A stretch of DNA of 64,000 nt from the NCBI GenBank assembly GCA_034440615.1, contig JAOTOM010004294.1:62001-126000 (forward strand), in the 5' to 3' direction. This DNA is from Ashinkailepas kermadecensis. Its lineage: Eukaryota > Arthropoda > Thecostraca > Neolepadidae. Positions 23,593 to 34,139 of the stretch are shown here, in pieces. Every line of letters begins with the position of its first letter. Within the stretch, counting starts at the first letter, position 1. Position numbers and translations under genes: made by a program. The notes below the pieces were generated by a model. It worked only from the letters and a program-made list of their open reading frames with translations. It had not been told where the DNA came from and searched no databases.

Positions 23593-23927
23593 TAGGGGCG
23601 AACCATAACCGGCATGGGAGAATCATAACCCGCTTCTTGCCGCTGCTCATCCAGCACTCCTAATAGCGCCTGATGCTGGTAATGTTATGCGGTAAGAACT
23701 GCCGTGTGATTATTAGCATGCGTGCAATAACAAGGCCGACAAATTCATTATCCGATCATGGTCCTTCCTACATGGCACTGAGATCCTGATAAATAGCCTG
23801 ATAATTCAGTCAGCACTGAATAACTATAAATCACTTGAATCAACTTGACAGCAGTATTGTCAGTCAGTTGTCGTGGATTGCCTAGCTTATTTCGAGGTAT
23901 TTGATGCACGTAGGGTGTTTCCAGGCC
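23593..23927. other. Unassigned spacer
   Basis: About 335 bp between the 73-bp and 35-bp arrays. No gene, repeat or site that I can support. Confidence 0.5.
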
Positions 23928-24805
23928 GCGCTGCCATATGTCATGGGCCACCAGCAGTGGCCGCGCTGCCATATGTCATGGGCCACCAGCAGTGGCCGTG
24001 CTATCATATGTCATGTGCCACCAGCAGTGGCCGCGTTGTCGTATGGCATGGGCCACCAGCAGTGGCCGCGCTGTCATATGTCATGTGCCACCAGCAGTGG
24101 CCGCGTTATCGTATGTCATGTGCCACCAGCAGTGGCCGCGCTGTCATATGTCATGTGCCACCAGCAGTGGCCGTGCTATCATATGTCGTGTGCCACCAGC
24201 AGTGGCCGCGCTGTCATATGTCATGTGCCACCAGCAGTGGCCGCGCTGTCATATGTCATGTGCCACCAGCAGTGGCCGCGCTGTCATATGTCATGTGCCA
24301 CCAGCAGTGGCCGTGCTGTCATATGTCATGTGCCACCAGCAGTGGCCGCGCTGCCATATGTCATGTGCCACCAGCAGTGGCCGCGCTGCCGTATGTCATG
24401 TGCCACCAGCAGTGGCCGTGCTATCATATGTCATGTGCCACCAGCAGTGGCCGTGCTATCACATGTCATGTGCCACCAGCAGTGGCCGTGCTATCACATG
24501 TCATGTGCCACCAGCAGTGGCCGCGCTGCCATATGTCATGTGCCACCAGCAGTGGCCGCGCTGCCATATGGCATGTGCCACCAGCAGTGGCCGCGCTGCC
24601 GTATGTCATGTGCCACCAGCAGTGGCCGTGCTATCATATGTCATGTGCCACCAGCAATGGCCGCGTTGTCGTATGTCATGTGCCACCAGCAGTGGCCGTG
24701 CTATCATATGTCATGTGCCACCAGCAGTGGCCGCGCTGCCGTATGTCATGTGCCACCAGCAGTGGCCGCGTTGTCGTATGTCATGTGCCACCAGCAGTGG
24801 CCGTG
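23928..24805. repeat. 35-bp minisatellite, about 25 copies
   Basis: The unit is 35 bp: CATATGTCATGTGCCACCAG, CAGTGGCC, and a variable CGCGCTGTC/CGTGCTATC/CGCGTTGTC/CGCGCTGCC block. CCACCAGCAGTGG can form a small stem (CCAC/GTGG), and each unit has two E-box-like words (CATATG, CATGTG). The period is not a multiple of 3 and no phase has a stop, hence three overlapping long plus frames. It is not regarded as coding. Confidence 0.95.
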
Positions 24806-25029
24806 CAGTACGTGCAGATCACTGACGATGCCCTGCCGAATCTTAAAGGCGGGATTGGGTAAGCCATTGTTTTACCGTTATACGCGCGCACAACGTGCTT
24901 GGAAACAGCTTCCGGATTTCAGAATACGTAAGTTTACTGCAAGCCACCATAAAATGGCAGGCACACAATGCGATAGGCACTTGATGTGATTGGGATCTGA
25001 GAGACGTGTCGTATGCTGCCTGCCACGTT

Positions 25030-25735
25030 ATATGTCTGTGATGATGGGACGCTGGTACAGCAACAACGTTCCTGTGATGATGGGACGCTGGTGCAGCGGC
25101 AACGTTCCTGTGATGATGGGACGCTGATGCAGCAACATCGTTCCTGTTATTGTGGAACGTTGGCACATGAACAAATTTTATGTTAAGGTGAAACGCTGTT
25201 ATATCAACAAAGTTCATGTTATGTTGGATCGCTGGTACAGCAACAACGTTCCGGTTATGGTGGAACGTTGGCAAACCAACAACGTTCCTGTTATGGTGGA
25301 ACGTTGGTCAACAACAACGTTCCTTTTATGGTGGAACGTTGGTAGAGCAACAACGTTCCTGTTATTGTGGAACGTTGGCACATGAACAAATTTCCTGTTA
25401 AGGTGAAACGCTGTTATATCAACAAAGTTCCTGTTATGTTGGAACGCTGGTACAGCAACAACGTTCCGGAAATGGCGGAACGTTGGTACAGCAACCAAGT
25501 TCCTGTTATGGTGGAACGTTGACAAAGCAACAATGTTCCTATTATGGTGGAACGTTGGTACAGCAACAACGTTCCTTTTATGGCGGAGCCTTGGTACAGC
25601 AACAACGTTCCTGTTATTGGGAACGCTGGTACAGCAACAGCGCTCGCGTTATTGTGGAACGCTGGTACAGCAACAATGTTCCTGTTATGGTGGAACGTTG
25701 GTGCAGGAACAACGTTCCTGTTGTGGTGTAGCGTT
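25030..25735. repeat. 36-bp minisatellite, about 19 copies
   Basis: The unit is about 36 bp: TGGTACAGCAACAACGTTCC followed by TGTTATGGTGGAACGT. A sub-block with CACATGAACAAATTT and ATATCAACAAAGTTC occurs twice (25170-25225 and 25380-25430), showing a segmental duplication inside the array. Twelve-residue repeats result in one frame; no domain match is known. Confidence 0.92.
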
Positions 25736-26064
25736 GGCATGGCGCAACGCACCTCGCAATGTTACAGCAGTGACATGGTTTTCAATTTCAACATCAGAAA
25801 TGGAAGATATAGTATATTAGATGTGCAGAAATGCAATATGTGTCTCCTGGAAATTGTTGCCGTTTGGGCTCAGCTGGTGATGCTCTTCATAAGCATCATT
25901 ACCATTTTATAATTTAAGTGTTCCCCATACTTCGCTTAGCCGCCTTCACCAGGCCGACCATGCTGACGTTTAGCTTGGCATCTCGATACTGGTGGGGAAA
26001 CAGTGGCCACTTGCCAGCCTCCGCCTCACACACAAATCGCCGCCGTCTGCATGGTGACGTGCTC

Positions 26065-26945
26065 ACTGGACACGTACACTGTACACGTACCCTGTGTACC
26101 TCTACACTGTACACGTACCCTGTGTACCTCTACATTGTACACGTACCCTGTGTACCTCTACACTGTACACGTACCCTGTGTACCTCTACACTGTACACGT
26201 ACCCTGTGTACCTCTACATTGTACACGTACCCTGTGTACCTCTACACTGTACACGTACCCTGTGTACCTCTACACTGTACACGTACCCTGTGTACCTCTA
26301 CACTGTACACGTACCCTGTGTACCTCTACATTGTACACGTACCCTGTGTACCTCTGCACTGTACACGTACCCTGTGTACCTCTACACTGTACACGTACCC
26401 TGTGTACCTCTACACTGTACACGTACCCTGTGTACCTCTGCACTGTACACGTACCCTGTGTACCTCTACACTGTACACGTACCCTGTGTACCTCTACATT
26501 ACACACATACCCAACCTACCTCTACATTGTACACGTACCCTCCTACCTCTACATTGTACACGTCTCATTGTACACCTACCCTGTGTACCTCTACATTACA
26601 CACATACCCAACCTACCTCTACATTGAACACGTACCCTCCTACCTCTACATTGTACACTCACCATGCGTACCTCTACAGTGTACACGTCTCATTGTACAC
26701 CTACCCTGCGTATCTCTACATTATACACGTATCCCACGTACTTGTACATTGTACATGTACCCTGTGTGCCTCTACATTGTACACCTACCCTGCGTACCTC
26801 TGCATTGCAAACGTACCATGTGTACCTCTACATTGTATACCTTCCATGCCTATCTCCACACTGTACACGTACCCTGCCTGCCTCTACATTGTACACGTAC
26901 CATGTGTACCTCTAAATTGTACACGTACCCTGTACACCTGGCTTT
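26065..26945. repeat. 28-bp minisatellite, about 32 copies
   Basis: The unit is 28 bp: TACCTCTACACTGTACACG plus TACCCTGTG. Early copies differ mainly by CACTG/CATTG and CTACA/CTGCA. Copies after about 26495 are more diverged (ACACATACCCAACC). With a period of 3x9+1 and no stop in any phase, plus frames of about 350 codons span the array. Not called a gene. Confidence 0.95.
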
Positions 26946-26995
26946 GGAGCTCATGTCGTGGTAACGCGGTCGGACGTGTACTGCAGCCCGGCCTG

Positions 26996-27014
26996 CCCCC
27001 CCCCCCCCCCCCCC
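26996..27014. repeat. Poly-C tract (C19)
   Basis: Nineteen consecutive C residues lie between the 28-bp array and the proline/glutamate-coding repeat. On the minus strand this is an uninterrupted G run with strong quadruplex potential. Confidence 0.95.
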
Positions 27015-27063
27015 AGCGACCTCGGCCGGCCATCCAAGGTGCACCTGATATCCATTCTGATGT

Positions 27064-27648
27064 GTGCAATATCCACGCCTCGGCGTGCCTCTAACCCCTG
27101 TTCCTCCTAAGAAATCAGAGAATCCTCCTGGTGAATCAGAGGAACCTTCTGAGGCACCAGAGGATCCTCCTGGGGAATCAGAGGAACCTTCTGAGGCACC
27201 AGAGGATCCTCCTGGGGCACCAGGAGATCCTCATGGGGAACCAGAAGATCCTCCTGAGGCACATAAAGATCCTTCTGTGGCTTCAGAGGAACCTCCTAAG
27301 GCACCAGGGGATCCTCCTGAGGAATCTGAGGATCCTTCTGAGGAATCAGAAGATCCTCCTGATGAACCAGGGGATCCTCCTGAGTGATCAGGGAAACCTC
27401 CTGAGGAATCAGAGGGACCTCCCGAGGCATTAGAGGATCCACCTGAGAAATTGGGGGAACTTCCTGAGGAATCAGCGGATCTTCTTAAGGAATCAGAAGA
27501 ACATCCTGAGCCTCGTTCAGGTTCCGGACTCGGCAGCCGGCAACAGTTGGGTCCGAGAGCACCCGTCGGATGCGGCCGGGAGCATCGAGCGCTGCACTCT
27601 TCCAGCACGACATGCTGCCGTTCACCGCTCGGTCTCGGTGGCCGCTGA
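27064..27648 (+). repeat. 21-bp repeat encoding Pro/Glu-rich heptads, possibly a coding exon
   Basis: About 19 copies of a 21-bp unit (for example GATCCTCCTGAGGCACCAGAG) translate on the + strand as heptads of the type EDPPGES and EEPSEAP. The frame runs from about 27064 to a single TGA at 27385. It then continues in the same frame through further heptads and about 50 non-repeat residues to 27648. Variation between units changes residues but keeps the acidic/proline character. No splice sites or domain confirm it. It may be an ordinary minisatellite or the remnant of a low-complexity coding region. Confidence 0.5.
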
Positions 27649-27945
27649 CTGTGCCGCCTCTGTTGCCGTTCACCGCTCGGTCTCGGTGGCCGCTGACTGT
27701 GCCGCCTCTGTTGCCGTTCACCGCTCCGCCTCTGTTGCCGTTCACCGCTCGGTCTCGGTGGCCGCTGACTGTGCCGCCTCTGTTGCCGTTCACCGCTCGG
27801 TCTCGGTGGCCGCTGACTGTGCCGCCTCTGTTGCCGTTCACCGCTCGGTCTCGGTGGCCGCTGACTGCTCCGCCTCTGTTGCCGGTCACTGCTCGGTCTC
27901 GGTGACCGCTGACTGCTCCGCCTCTGTTGCCGTTCACTGCTGTGT
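27607..27945. repeat. 48-bp minisatellite, about 7 copies
   Basis: The unit is 48 bp: TGCCGTTCACCGCTCGGTCT, CGGTGGCCGCTGACTGTG and CCGCCTCTGT. A half-size unit occurs at about 27717-27740. The last two copies carry GACTGCTCCG in place of GACTGTGCCG. The frames on both strands are open because 48 is a multiple of 3. Confidence 0.9.
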
Positions 27946-28800
27946 ATCGGTCACCGTATTCCCATCATGAGAGATATTAATATTCAGTGATGATACAACC
28001 GCTGTCACCAGCACCCGCCGGTTCGTGCTGGACCAGCTACAGGCTGTACATTATGACAGCAGCAGCGGACCACCTGGACTGAAGGTAGGGCGCAACTGGT
28101 ACAAGCCACCTTTCATTTGTTCGCTGTACATCAGCGTCATGCTATCAATGCACACGTGTGTAATTCAATTTGGGAGAGGGTACAGTGGTGCAGGCCCCAT
28201 GATTTTCACTGATTCGTGAAATTCTAACCTGCATATGGTCAGAATTAATTGTTTCTTTTCCTTCTGTTCTCTCCTGCCGTGTTACTGGATTGCCTAATTC
28301 CCGAAGTATGAGTTGAGCTCTGCTGTCACCGCCTGCAATGGAACCGCAGTCTGTTCCGCCACACCTTCACGGAACTCACCTAATTGGGCGCACTTCGTGT
28401 TACGTCCACATGCTCGGCGAGATGGACACGACTACTGCAGCTCGATTTCGGGTGGCGGCGGCGGTATGCGAGCCATTATATACCGGGCGCCATGTTAACG
28501 GCACCACGGAGGATTTACCCTGATGACAGCACCTCCATTACGGAGCGAGCATGGGACGTAACCTTTTGCAGATCATAGTTATTTCCTGCTTGCCATTCCG
28601 GTGGTTACTTTAATAACTGTTCGCGTTAGATGTTCTAAATGTTCCAGTTAAAGCTTGCTAGAATTGAGCGGCGGTACGCGAGGAAGTGCGCGTGGAGATA
28701 CAATGACCTTTTTGCGCTTGATTCGAAAGCTGACTGCGAAGTTTATCAGGAGCGTTCATTATCTCCATGACTATGTCGAGGATCCACAAATCAGATCATG
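27946..28800. other. Unassigned sequence
   Basis: Unique-looking sequence with moderate GC. Short frames only; no domain, array or transposon end that I can support. Confidence 0.5.
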
Positions 28801-29435
28801 CTGAGGACGGTGGGGAAGGGTAGCAGATTTGTACCGTGACCAATGCGCTCGGTGCTCTCAGCTGCCGCTCAGAAGGGTGGGGAAGGTAGTAGATTCATAT
28901 CGTGGTCGATGTGGTGCTCTCAGCTGCCGCTCAAGAGGGTGGGGGGGGGTAGGTTCCTACCGTGGTCGATGTGGTGCTCTCAGCTGCCGCTCAGGAGGGT
29001 GAGGAAGGGTAGTAGATTCCTACCGTGGTCGATGCGGTGCACCCAGCTGCCGCTCAAGAGGGTGGTGAGGTTAGTAGATTCCTACCGTGGTCGATGTGGT
29101 GCTCTCAGCTGCCGCTCAGGAGGGTGGGGAGGGTAGTAGATTCCTACCGTGGTCGATGCGGTGCTCTCAGCTGCCGCTCAAGAGGGTGGGGAGGGTAGTA
29201 GATTCATATCGTGGTCGATGCGGTGCTCTCAGCTGCCGCTCAAGAGGGTGGGGAGGGTAGTATATTCCTATCGTGGTATATACGCTCGGTATTCTAAGCT
29301 GCAGCTCAGGAGGGTGGGGAGGGTAGTAGATTCCTACCGTGTTATATACGCTCGGTACTCTTAGCTGCCGCTCAGGAGGGTGGGTAGGGTAGTAGATTCC
29401 TACCGAGGCCGATGCGGTGCTCTCAGCTGCGGCTG
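28800..29435. repeat. About 62-bp minisatellite, 10 copies
   Basis: CAGCTGCCGCTCA recurs at 28921, 28981, 29044, 29106 and 29168, then onward, at 60-63 bp spacing, joined to GAGGGTGGGGAGGGTAGTAG and TTCCTACCGTGGTCGATG. Two right-hand copies have a variant TATATACGCTCGGTA block. Confidence 0.9.
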
Positions 29436-29847
29436 GGTGTGAAATGCTGCATCGGTATTGAGAACCGGAATGGTGATGTAGTCTAACGTATCAGGACTGT
29501 TGTGGTGGCACACACAAACCAGCATTCAAGCATTGCAGCTTGCTTTGACAGGATACTCTACGTAATGGATGGTGTTTGTTGACGGGCAACCCTGTTTGAG
29601 ATTAAATATTGACTCAGGTCTTACGGCCACAAGCTTGGTCGTATGTCGGAGAGTTCATTGGAAATGTTTGCATCACCAAGCATCGCATAAAGACACAAAA
29701 GGTGTTTATGCGGTCACATAATTTGAAACAGTTATGCCATAGTTGTCAGTTAATGTCATTATTGTTTAATACTTAATATAAGTGGTTGCAGAGAATACAA
29801 TGTACAATGACTATATGCCTGTGGTAACACTACTAGAAAGAGAACAG
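29436..29847. other. Unassigned sequence
   Basis: About 410 bp of unique sequence before the SINE at 29848. I see nothing in it. Confidence 0.5.
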
Positions 29848-30014
29848 CGGGGGACGAGTGGTCTAGGGGTAAGATGCTCGTCTCACAATCGAAAGGTTGT
29901 GGCTTCGAGTCTCACCTGTCGCTACTCTTCGCCCACGACCAATCGGCGTGAGAGATTGGCGACGCTATATGACTCAACGGTCAACGTGTCGTAAAACCAA
30001 TAACCAACCAAACG
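29848..30014 (+). mobile_element. tRNA-derived SINE (copy 1)
   Basis: The head is tRNA-like: an A-box-like AGTGGTCTAGGGGTAAG and a B-box-like GGCTTCGAGTCTC at about 29902. It is followed by a body with CGACCAATCGGCGTGAGAG (about 29936), shared exactly with the SINE at 48117. The tail is A/C-rich (CCAATAACCAACCAAACG). The internal boxes would be read by RNA polymerase III. The acceptor stem does not close, so it is not a tRNA gene. Confidence 0.75.
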
Positions 30015-30600
30015 AGAACAGCACGGTTCATTCCACACCACAGCATGACTTCGGTATTAGAGCCGAGGTATCTAGTACCGGTATCTAGTACTAGTACCGG
30101 TATTCGGTATTATCTAGAGCCATTACTGGCACTGGTATCGAATTAGTGAGATTCGTCGAAAACGAAAACTGGCAGATGGTCTCAACTACAGCTTGTTGCT
30201 TTCATTGAAATGGATATTCTTTTCAATTAGCGCTGGAAGAACAGGCATTGATTGTACTATCGTCCTGGACGTATCCGTTGCGTTCGTATGGGGTTCGTAT
30301 CTTCCTGTATCTTGTATCTTCCTGTATCTATGCGTTCGTATCTTCTTGCCTTACGTTCACTGTCATATGGATGCCGTTACCTTTTGTCGTCACATGCAAT
30401 ATCATGCAGGTAGATGTATGTGTGTGTGTGATATGATGGCACACCATCATTTCTGGAGATGATGTGCCTCACCAGTTCAGCACATCCACACATAGAAGGG
30501 TGGTGTGTCACCCCACGGACCAGCACCCGTCTCCGGTGTTGATTACCACGTGCTGAGTGCCCAATATCTCTTACCTCGTGCATGTGCAAGCTACTAGAAA
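30015..30600. other. Unassigned sequence with a palindromic patch
   Basis: At 30060-30110, GGTATCTAGTACCGGTATC and TAGTACTAGTACC form overlapping inverted repeats. The remainder up to the LINE relic shows no gene. Its last part may already belong to the decayed retrotransposon. Confidence 0.4.
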
Positions 30601-30639
30601 ATCTCATGACTACTAGACTAACGTGTTTTTTTAGAACAG

Positions 30640-32791
30640 CACGACATTTTTCAGATGTACAGTGTGGTTTTAGAAGGAGCAGTAGCTCCATTGACCACAT
30701 TTAACCTTGGACACGACAGTACGCATAGCATTTAAACAGAAACAACACGTCGGCGCTGTTTTCTTTGGCATCGAAGCAGCATATGACACGACTTAGCCTC
30801 AAGGTATTCTGACAAAAGTACATAGCTGTGGTATTCTTGGGCAAATGGGGATCTTCATTCAGAATTTTCTTGCCAATCGACACTTACGTGTGTGGGTTGG
30901 TAACCAACTATCTAGTAGACTTTTACAAGTAAACGGTGTTCCACAGGGAGGTGTCTTGAGTGTAGCACTGTTTGCGATAATGATTAACGATATAGGTGAC
31001 TCACTTCCACCATGACTTGGCCGGTCGCTCTTCGTGGACGACTTTGCTATATGGTGCAACACAGCTAGGCTGTCGGCTATGTCGGTAAGTCTCCAATTGG
31101 CCATCCACAGACTTGAAGAGTGGAATGTCATGAATGGATATCGTTTTTTAACTATGAAAACAACCGCAATGCACTTCTGCCGCAGACGTAACTGTGCAGA
31201 TATCTCACTTAATCCACACGGGAAACGGGTTACGGTGCAATCTACGGCGGGGTTTCTTGTGGTAATTTTTTACTCGTATCTTAGTTATAGGGACCACTTT
31301 AAAACACTTCGCGATCAGTGTTTTAAATCCCTGAACGTAATTAAATTTATTTCGCGCAACACCTATGGAGCGGACAGGAGCTATCTGCCTTTGCTCTATC
31401 GGTCGCTGATACGCTCAAAGTTGGATTATGCGTTTTTATGATGGAGCAAGCAATTCCATCAAACGAACACTGGACACCGTTCACCATACTGCTGTCCGTA
31501 TCGCAACCGGGCATTCCGCACCTCGCCCACGATGAGCCTGCTAGCAGAAGCATACGAGCCGTCTCTCTGCGCAGAGAAAGGCTGGGAATGCGCTACGCTT
31601 GCAAACCTCGCTAGTTCCCTGACCACCCGGCTTGCTCTCATGTTTTTTTTTCAGGACTAACAACCCTCTTCTCAACGGAGCGAAATTTGAGTATTGCGCC
31701 TTTTGGTGTGCGCATTTGTCAACTTTTCCAGGGAAGTCAGCTTAGTCTCCAAGGAATTCGTAGAGATGATGGCATGCAGACTCCCCATGGCAGCTAATCG
31801 CACCAGAAGTGCATACATACCTTGCGAAAACGAGAAAAACAGATGTCTCCACAGAAGAGTTTCGCGCACTGAACACTTTGAATCGTTTCAGGGCTGGTGG
31901 ACAACCTATACCGATGGATCTCGAACGGATGACGGTGTGGGCAGCGCTTTTGTTTGTGGCTCTGTCATCCGATCCTTTCCCTCCAGACTTACGCATCTGT
32001 GCACTCATCGGAACTTATCGCTAATTTGAAAGCTTTATGCTATCTACATCAAAGTGTCGGAGGGGATCGGCATGTTATCTTCACCGACTCTTTAAGCGGC
32101 CTTTTGGCCCTGAACATATTGTATCCGTCTAACCCCATTTTGCGTGATGCTTTAAGCCATCTGACCAATATGCACACCATGAGACGCCGGGTGATCCTGT
32201 GTTGGCTTCCTAGCCATTTGGGTATTTCTGGAAACGAGTTGGCGGATGTTGCGGCGAAGCTCGATGCGCGCGGGCCGTGCACTCGGTCCCTGCCACTTCC
32301 TGTCACTGACCATTACCGAGAGGTGTTCATCTTTCTCCTAGGCAAGTCGCAGGCAATGTGGGACGCGACACAGGCGAACAAACTGAGAGCCATTAGACAA
32401 CGTCTGAGACCATGGAGCTCTTCCTGTCGTAAACATAGACAAGAAGAGGTTGCACTGTGCCGCCTCAGCATTGGTCATACTTATGCCACTCACGGCTATC
32501 TGTTGTGCGGTGGCTACAAACCTCGGTGCACAAGATGTCTTGCACCACTGACAGTTCGCCATGTTTTGATCTCGTGCCATTTTTATGCTGACGAACGTAG
32601 ACTTCACTGGATTTGCACAGGCAGACTCACTTAGTGATATTCTGTCCGACAAGTCTATCAATGTCCAACCAGGAAGACTGATGGACTTTCTTTCTGACGT
32701 ATCGTTCTCGGCGATATACTACTCCTCACTGATATCCATTGCATGTGAAATGTACAGCACAATGGCACCACGTATTCGGTGCCTGCAGTGA
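30640..32791 (+). mobile_element. I-type non-LTR retrotransposon relic with RNase H
   Basis: Fragments of one polyprotein appear in order on the + strand in shifting frames. They are: QCGFRRSSSSIDH (about 30658); GAVFFGIEAAYDT (about 30752); VNGVPQGGVLS (30929); FVDDFAIW (about 31035); LDTVHHTAVRIATG (about 31468); the RNase H sites YTDGS (about 31905), HSSEL, FTDS (about 32080) and WLPSHLGISGNELAD (about 32205-32245); and a final CRLSIGHTYATHGYLL with a Cys/His cluster (about 32460-32580). This order is that of I-group LINEs. At least five stops or frameshifts are present, and the first RT aspartate motif reads FFGIE rather than the family's FFDIE, so it is dead. Confidence 0.85.
31954..32634 (+). 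pseudogene. RNase H and C-terminal zinc-cluster part of the I-type element
   Basis: This is the longest surviving frame of the relic. RNase H degrades the RNA strand of the RNA:DNA hybrid made during retrotransposition. Its Glu (SSEL), Asp (TDS) and the His/Asp pair (PSHLGISGNELAD) are visible here, while the first Asp (TDGS) is left in a different frame just upstream (31694-32029). The frame ends at 32634; the true C-terminal continuation is in another frame (32585-32791), so there is a frameshift near 32600. Confidence 0.8.
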
Positions 32792-32911
32792 GAAGCTTGA
32801 TACTTCATTTAACCTTGTTTCGATGACTATCTTAGTTATGGGCACAATACGACCATAGTTCACCCGAATCGTTCACACGTGCTGAAATCGTGTGAAGTTC
32901 ACACGACCGAG

Positions 32912-33104
32912 CTGGCGCCCGCAGAAGGCGGCACCAGGCTAACGCTGATGTCACGTACCCTCACTGGTCGTCACCTGGTGCCCGCAGAAGGCGGCATCAG
33001 GCTAACGCTGATGTCACGTACCCTCACTGGTCGTCATCTGGTGCCCGCAGAAGGCGGCACCAGGCTAACGCTGATGTCACGTACCCTCACTGGTCGTCAC
33101 CTGA
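32912..33104. repeat. 63-bp tandem repeat, 3 copies
   Basis: GCCCGCAGAAGGCGGCACCA starts at about 32918 and recurs at 63-bp spacing (GCAG at 32921, 32984 and 33047). Each copy holds GATGTCACGTACCCTCACTG. The following 33105-33480 is GC- and CpG-rich, with no gene that I recognise. Confidence 0.9.
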
Positions 33105-33483
33105 GGGGCCCCTCTTGCAGCCACCCAGCAGTCCCGCTAACGTGCAGCAAAGCGCAACCGAGAACCGCCGCAGCACCGCGCGCGCTCTGTGAGCTTGACG
33201 TGTTCCGCGTTTTTAACACTGCCGAGCAGCCTTTGCGGTGCCGTTTGGGTGCGGTTTTGCTGCGCGCCGGGCCATCCACACGGTTGACGTGTGGCCGCCG
33301 GCGCGGCGTGGCGCCGCCGGCCGGCCAAGTGACAGGGTGAGACTGTGCCGCGGGCTGACCCGCCCCCCCTCTCTCTCTCTCTCTGTGACGGCTGGCTGTC
33401 GGCCGTGGGAGCGTCACGCGGTGCGCGGGCGAACGTGTCGCCACCGCCGGCCAGTCGTGCCGCCGTGATGTCGGCCGACGTAC

Positions 33484-33905
33484 CGGTCACTGGTCACTGG
33501 TCACTGGTGACCGGTCACTGGTCACTGGTCACTGGTCACTGGTCACTGGCCACTGATCACTGATTATTGGTCAATGATTATCAGCCATTGGTCAATAAAT
33601 ACTGGTCACTGGTCACTGTTCACTGGTCCCTGACCAATGGCCACTAGCCATTGGTCACTGGTCCCTAGTCCTTGTCAATGGCGACTGGTCACTGGGCACT
33701 GGACACCGACTGCTGATTATTGGTGGGGCTTATTATGCTGGTGATTGGTCACTAGACAGTGGTCACTGGTCACAGGTCAATGATCACTGGAAACTGAGCA
33801 TTTATATTTTGTCACTGGTCACTGGTCGCTGGTCAGTGACCACTGGGAACTGGACATTTTATGTTGTCACTGGTCACTGGATTTTGATCGCTGGACACTT
33901 GGAAC
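33484..33905. repeat. GGTCACT heptamer repeat with a long degenerate tail
   Basis: Near-perfect GGTCACT copies at 33486-33550 decay gradually into scattered CACTGGTCA words through about 33905. The gradual loss of identity in one direction suggests that new copies arise at the left end. Confidence 0.85.
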
Positions 33906-33936
33906 TGGGCATCGTTCATTGTTGGTGGCTAACACC

Positions 33937-34135
33937 CACTCCGAGCATCGGTGGCCAGCCCACCGCTGCACCCACCCGGACTTAGGAACCGCTAACACCC
34001 ACCCCGAGCATCGGTGGCCAGCCCACCGCTGCATCCACCCGGACTTAGGAACCGCTAACACCCACCCCGAGCATCGGTGGCCAGCCCACCGCTGCACCCA
34101 CCCGGACTTAGGAACCGCTAACACCCACACCGAAC
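33937..34135. repeat. 63-bp tandem repeat, 3 copies
   Basis: CCGAGCATCGGTGGCCAGCC occurs at about 33941, 34004 and 34067, with CCACCCGGACTTAGGAACCG in each. The period of 63 keeps frames open on both strands. Unrelated in sequence to the 63-bp array at 32912. Confidence 0.9.
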
Positions 34136-34139
34136 GTCG

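Noticed and set aside
21895..23595. 566-residue open frame on the + strand
   Set aside because: It is the 73-bp minisatellite read through all three phases; no domain, start context or splice evidence.
23928..24805. CRISPR-like array
   Set aside because: The 35-bp units are contiguous with no unique spacers, and the context is eukaryotic.
23901..24989. 362-residue Cys/His-rich frame that superficially looks like a metal-binding protein
   Set aside because: Produced entirely by the 35-bp repeat; the Cys/His pattern follows from repeated CATGTGCCACCAG words.
26003..27094. 363-residue Tyr/Cys/Pro-rich frame
   Set aside because: 28-bp repeat translated; three overlapping frames give equally long products.
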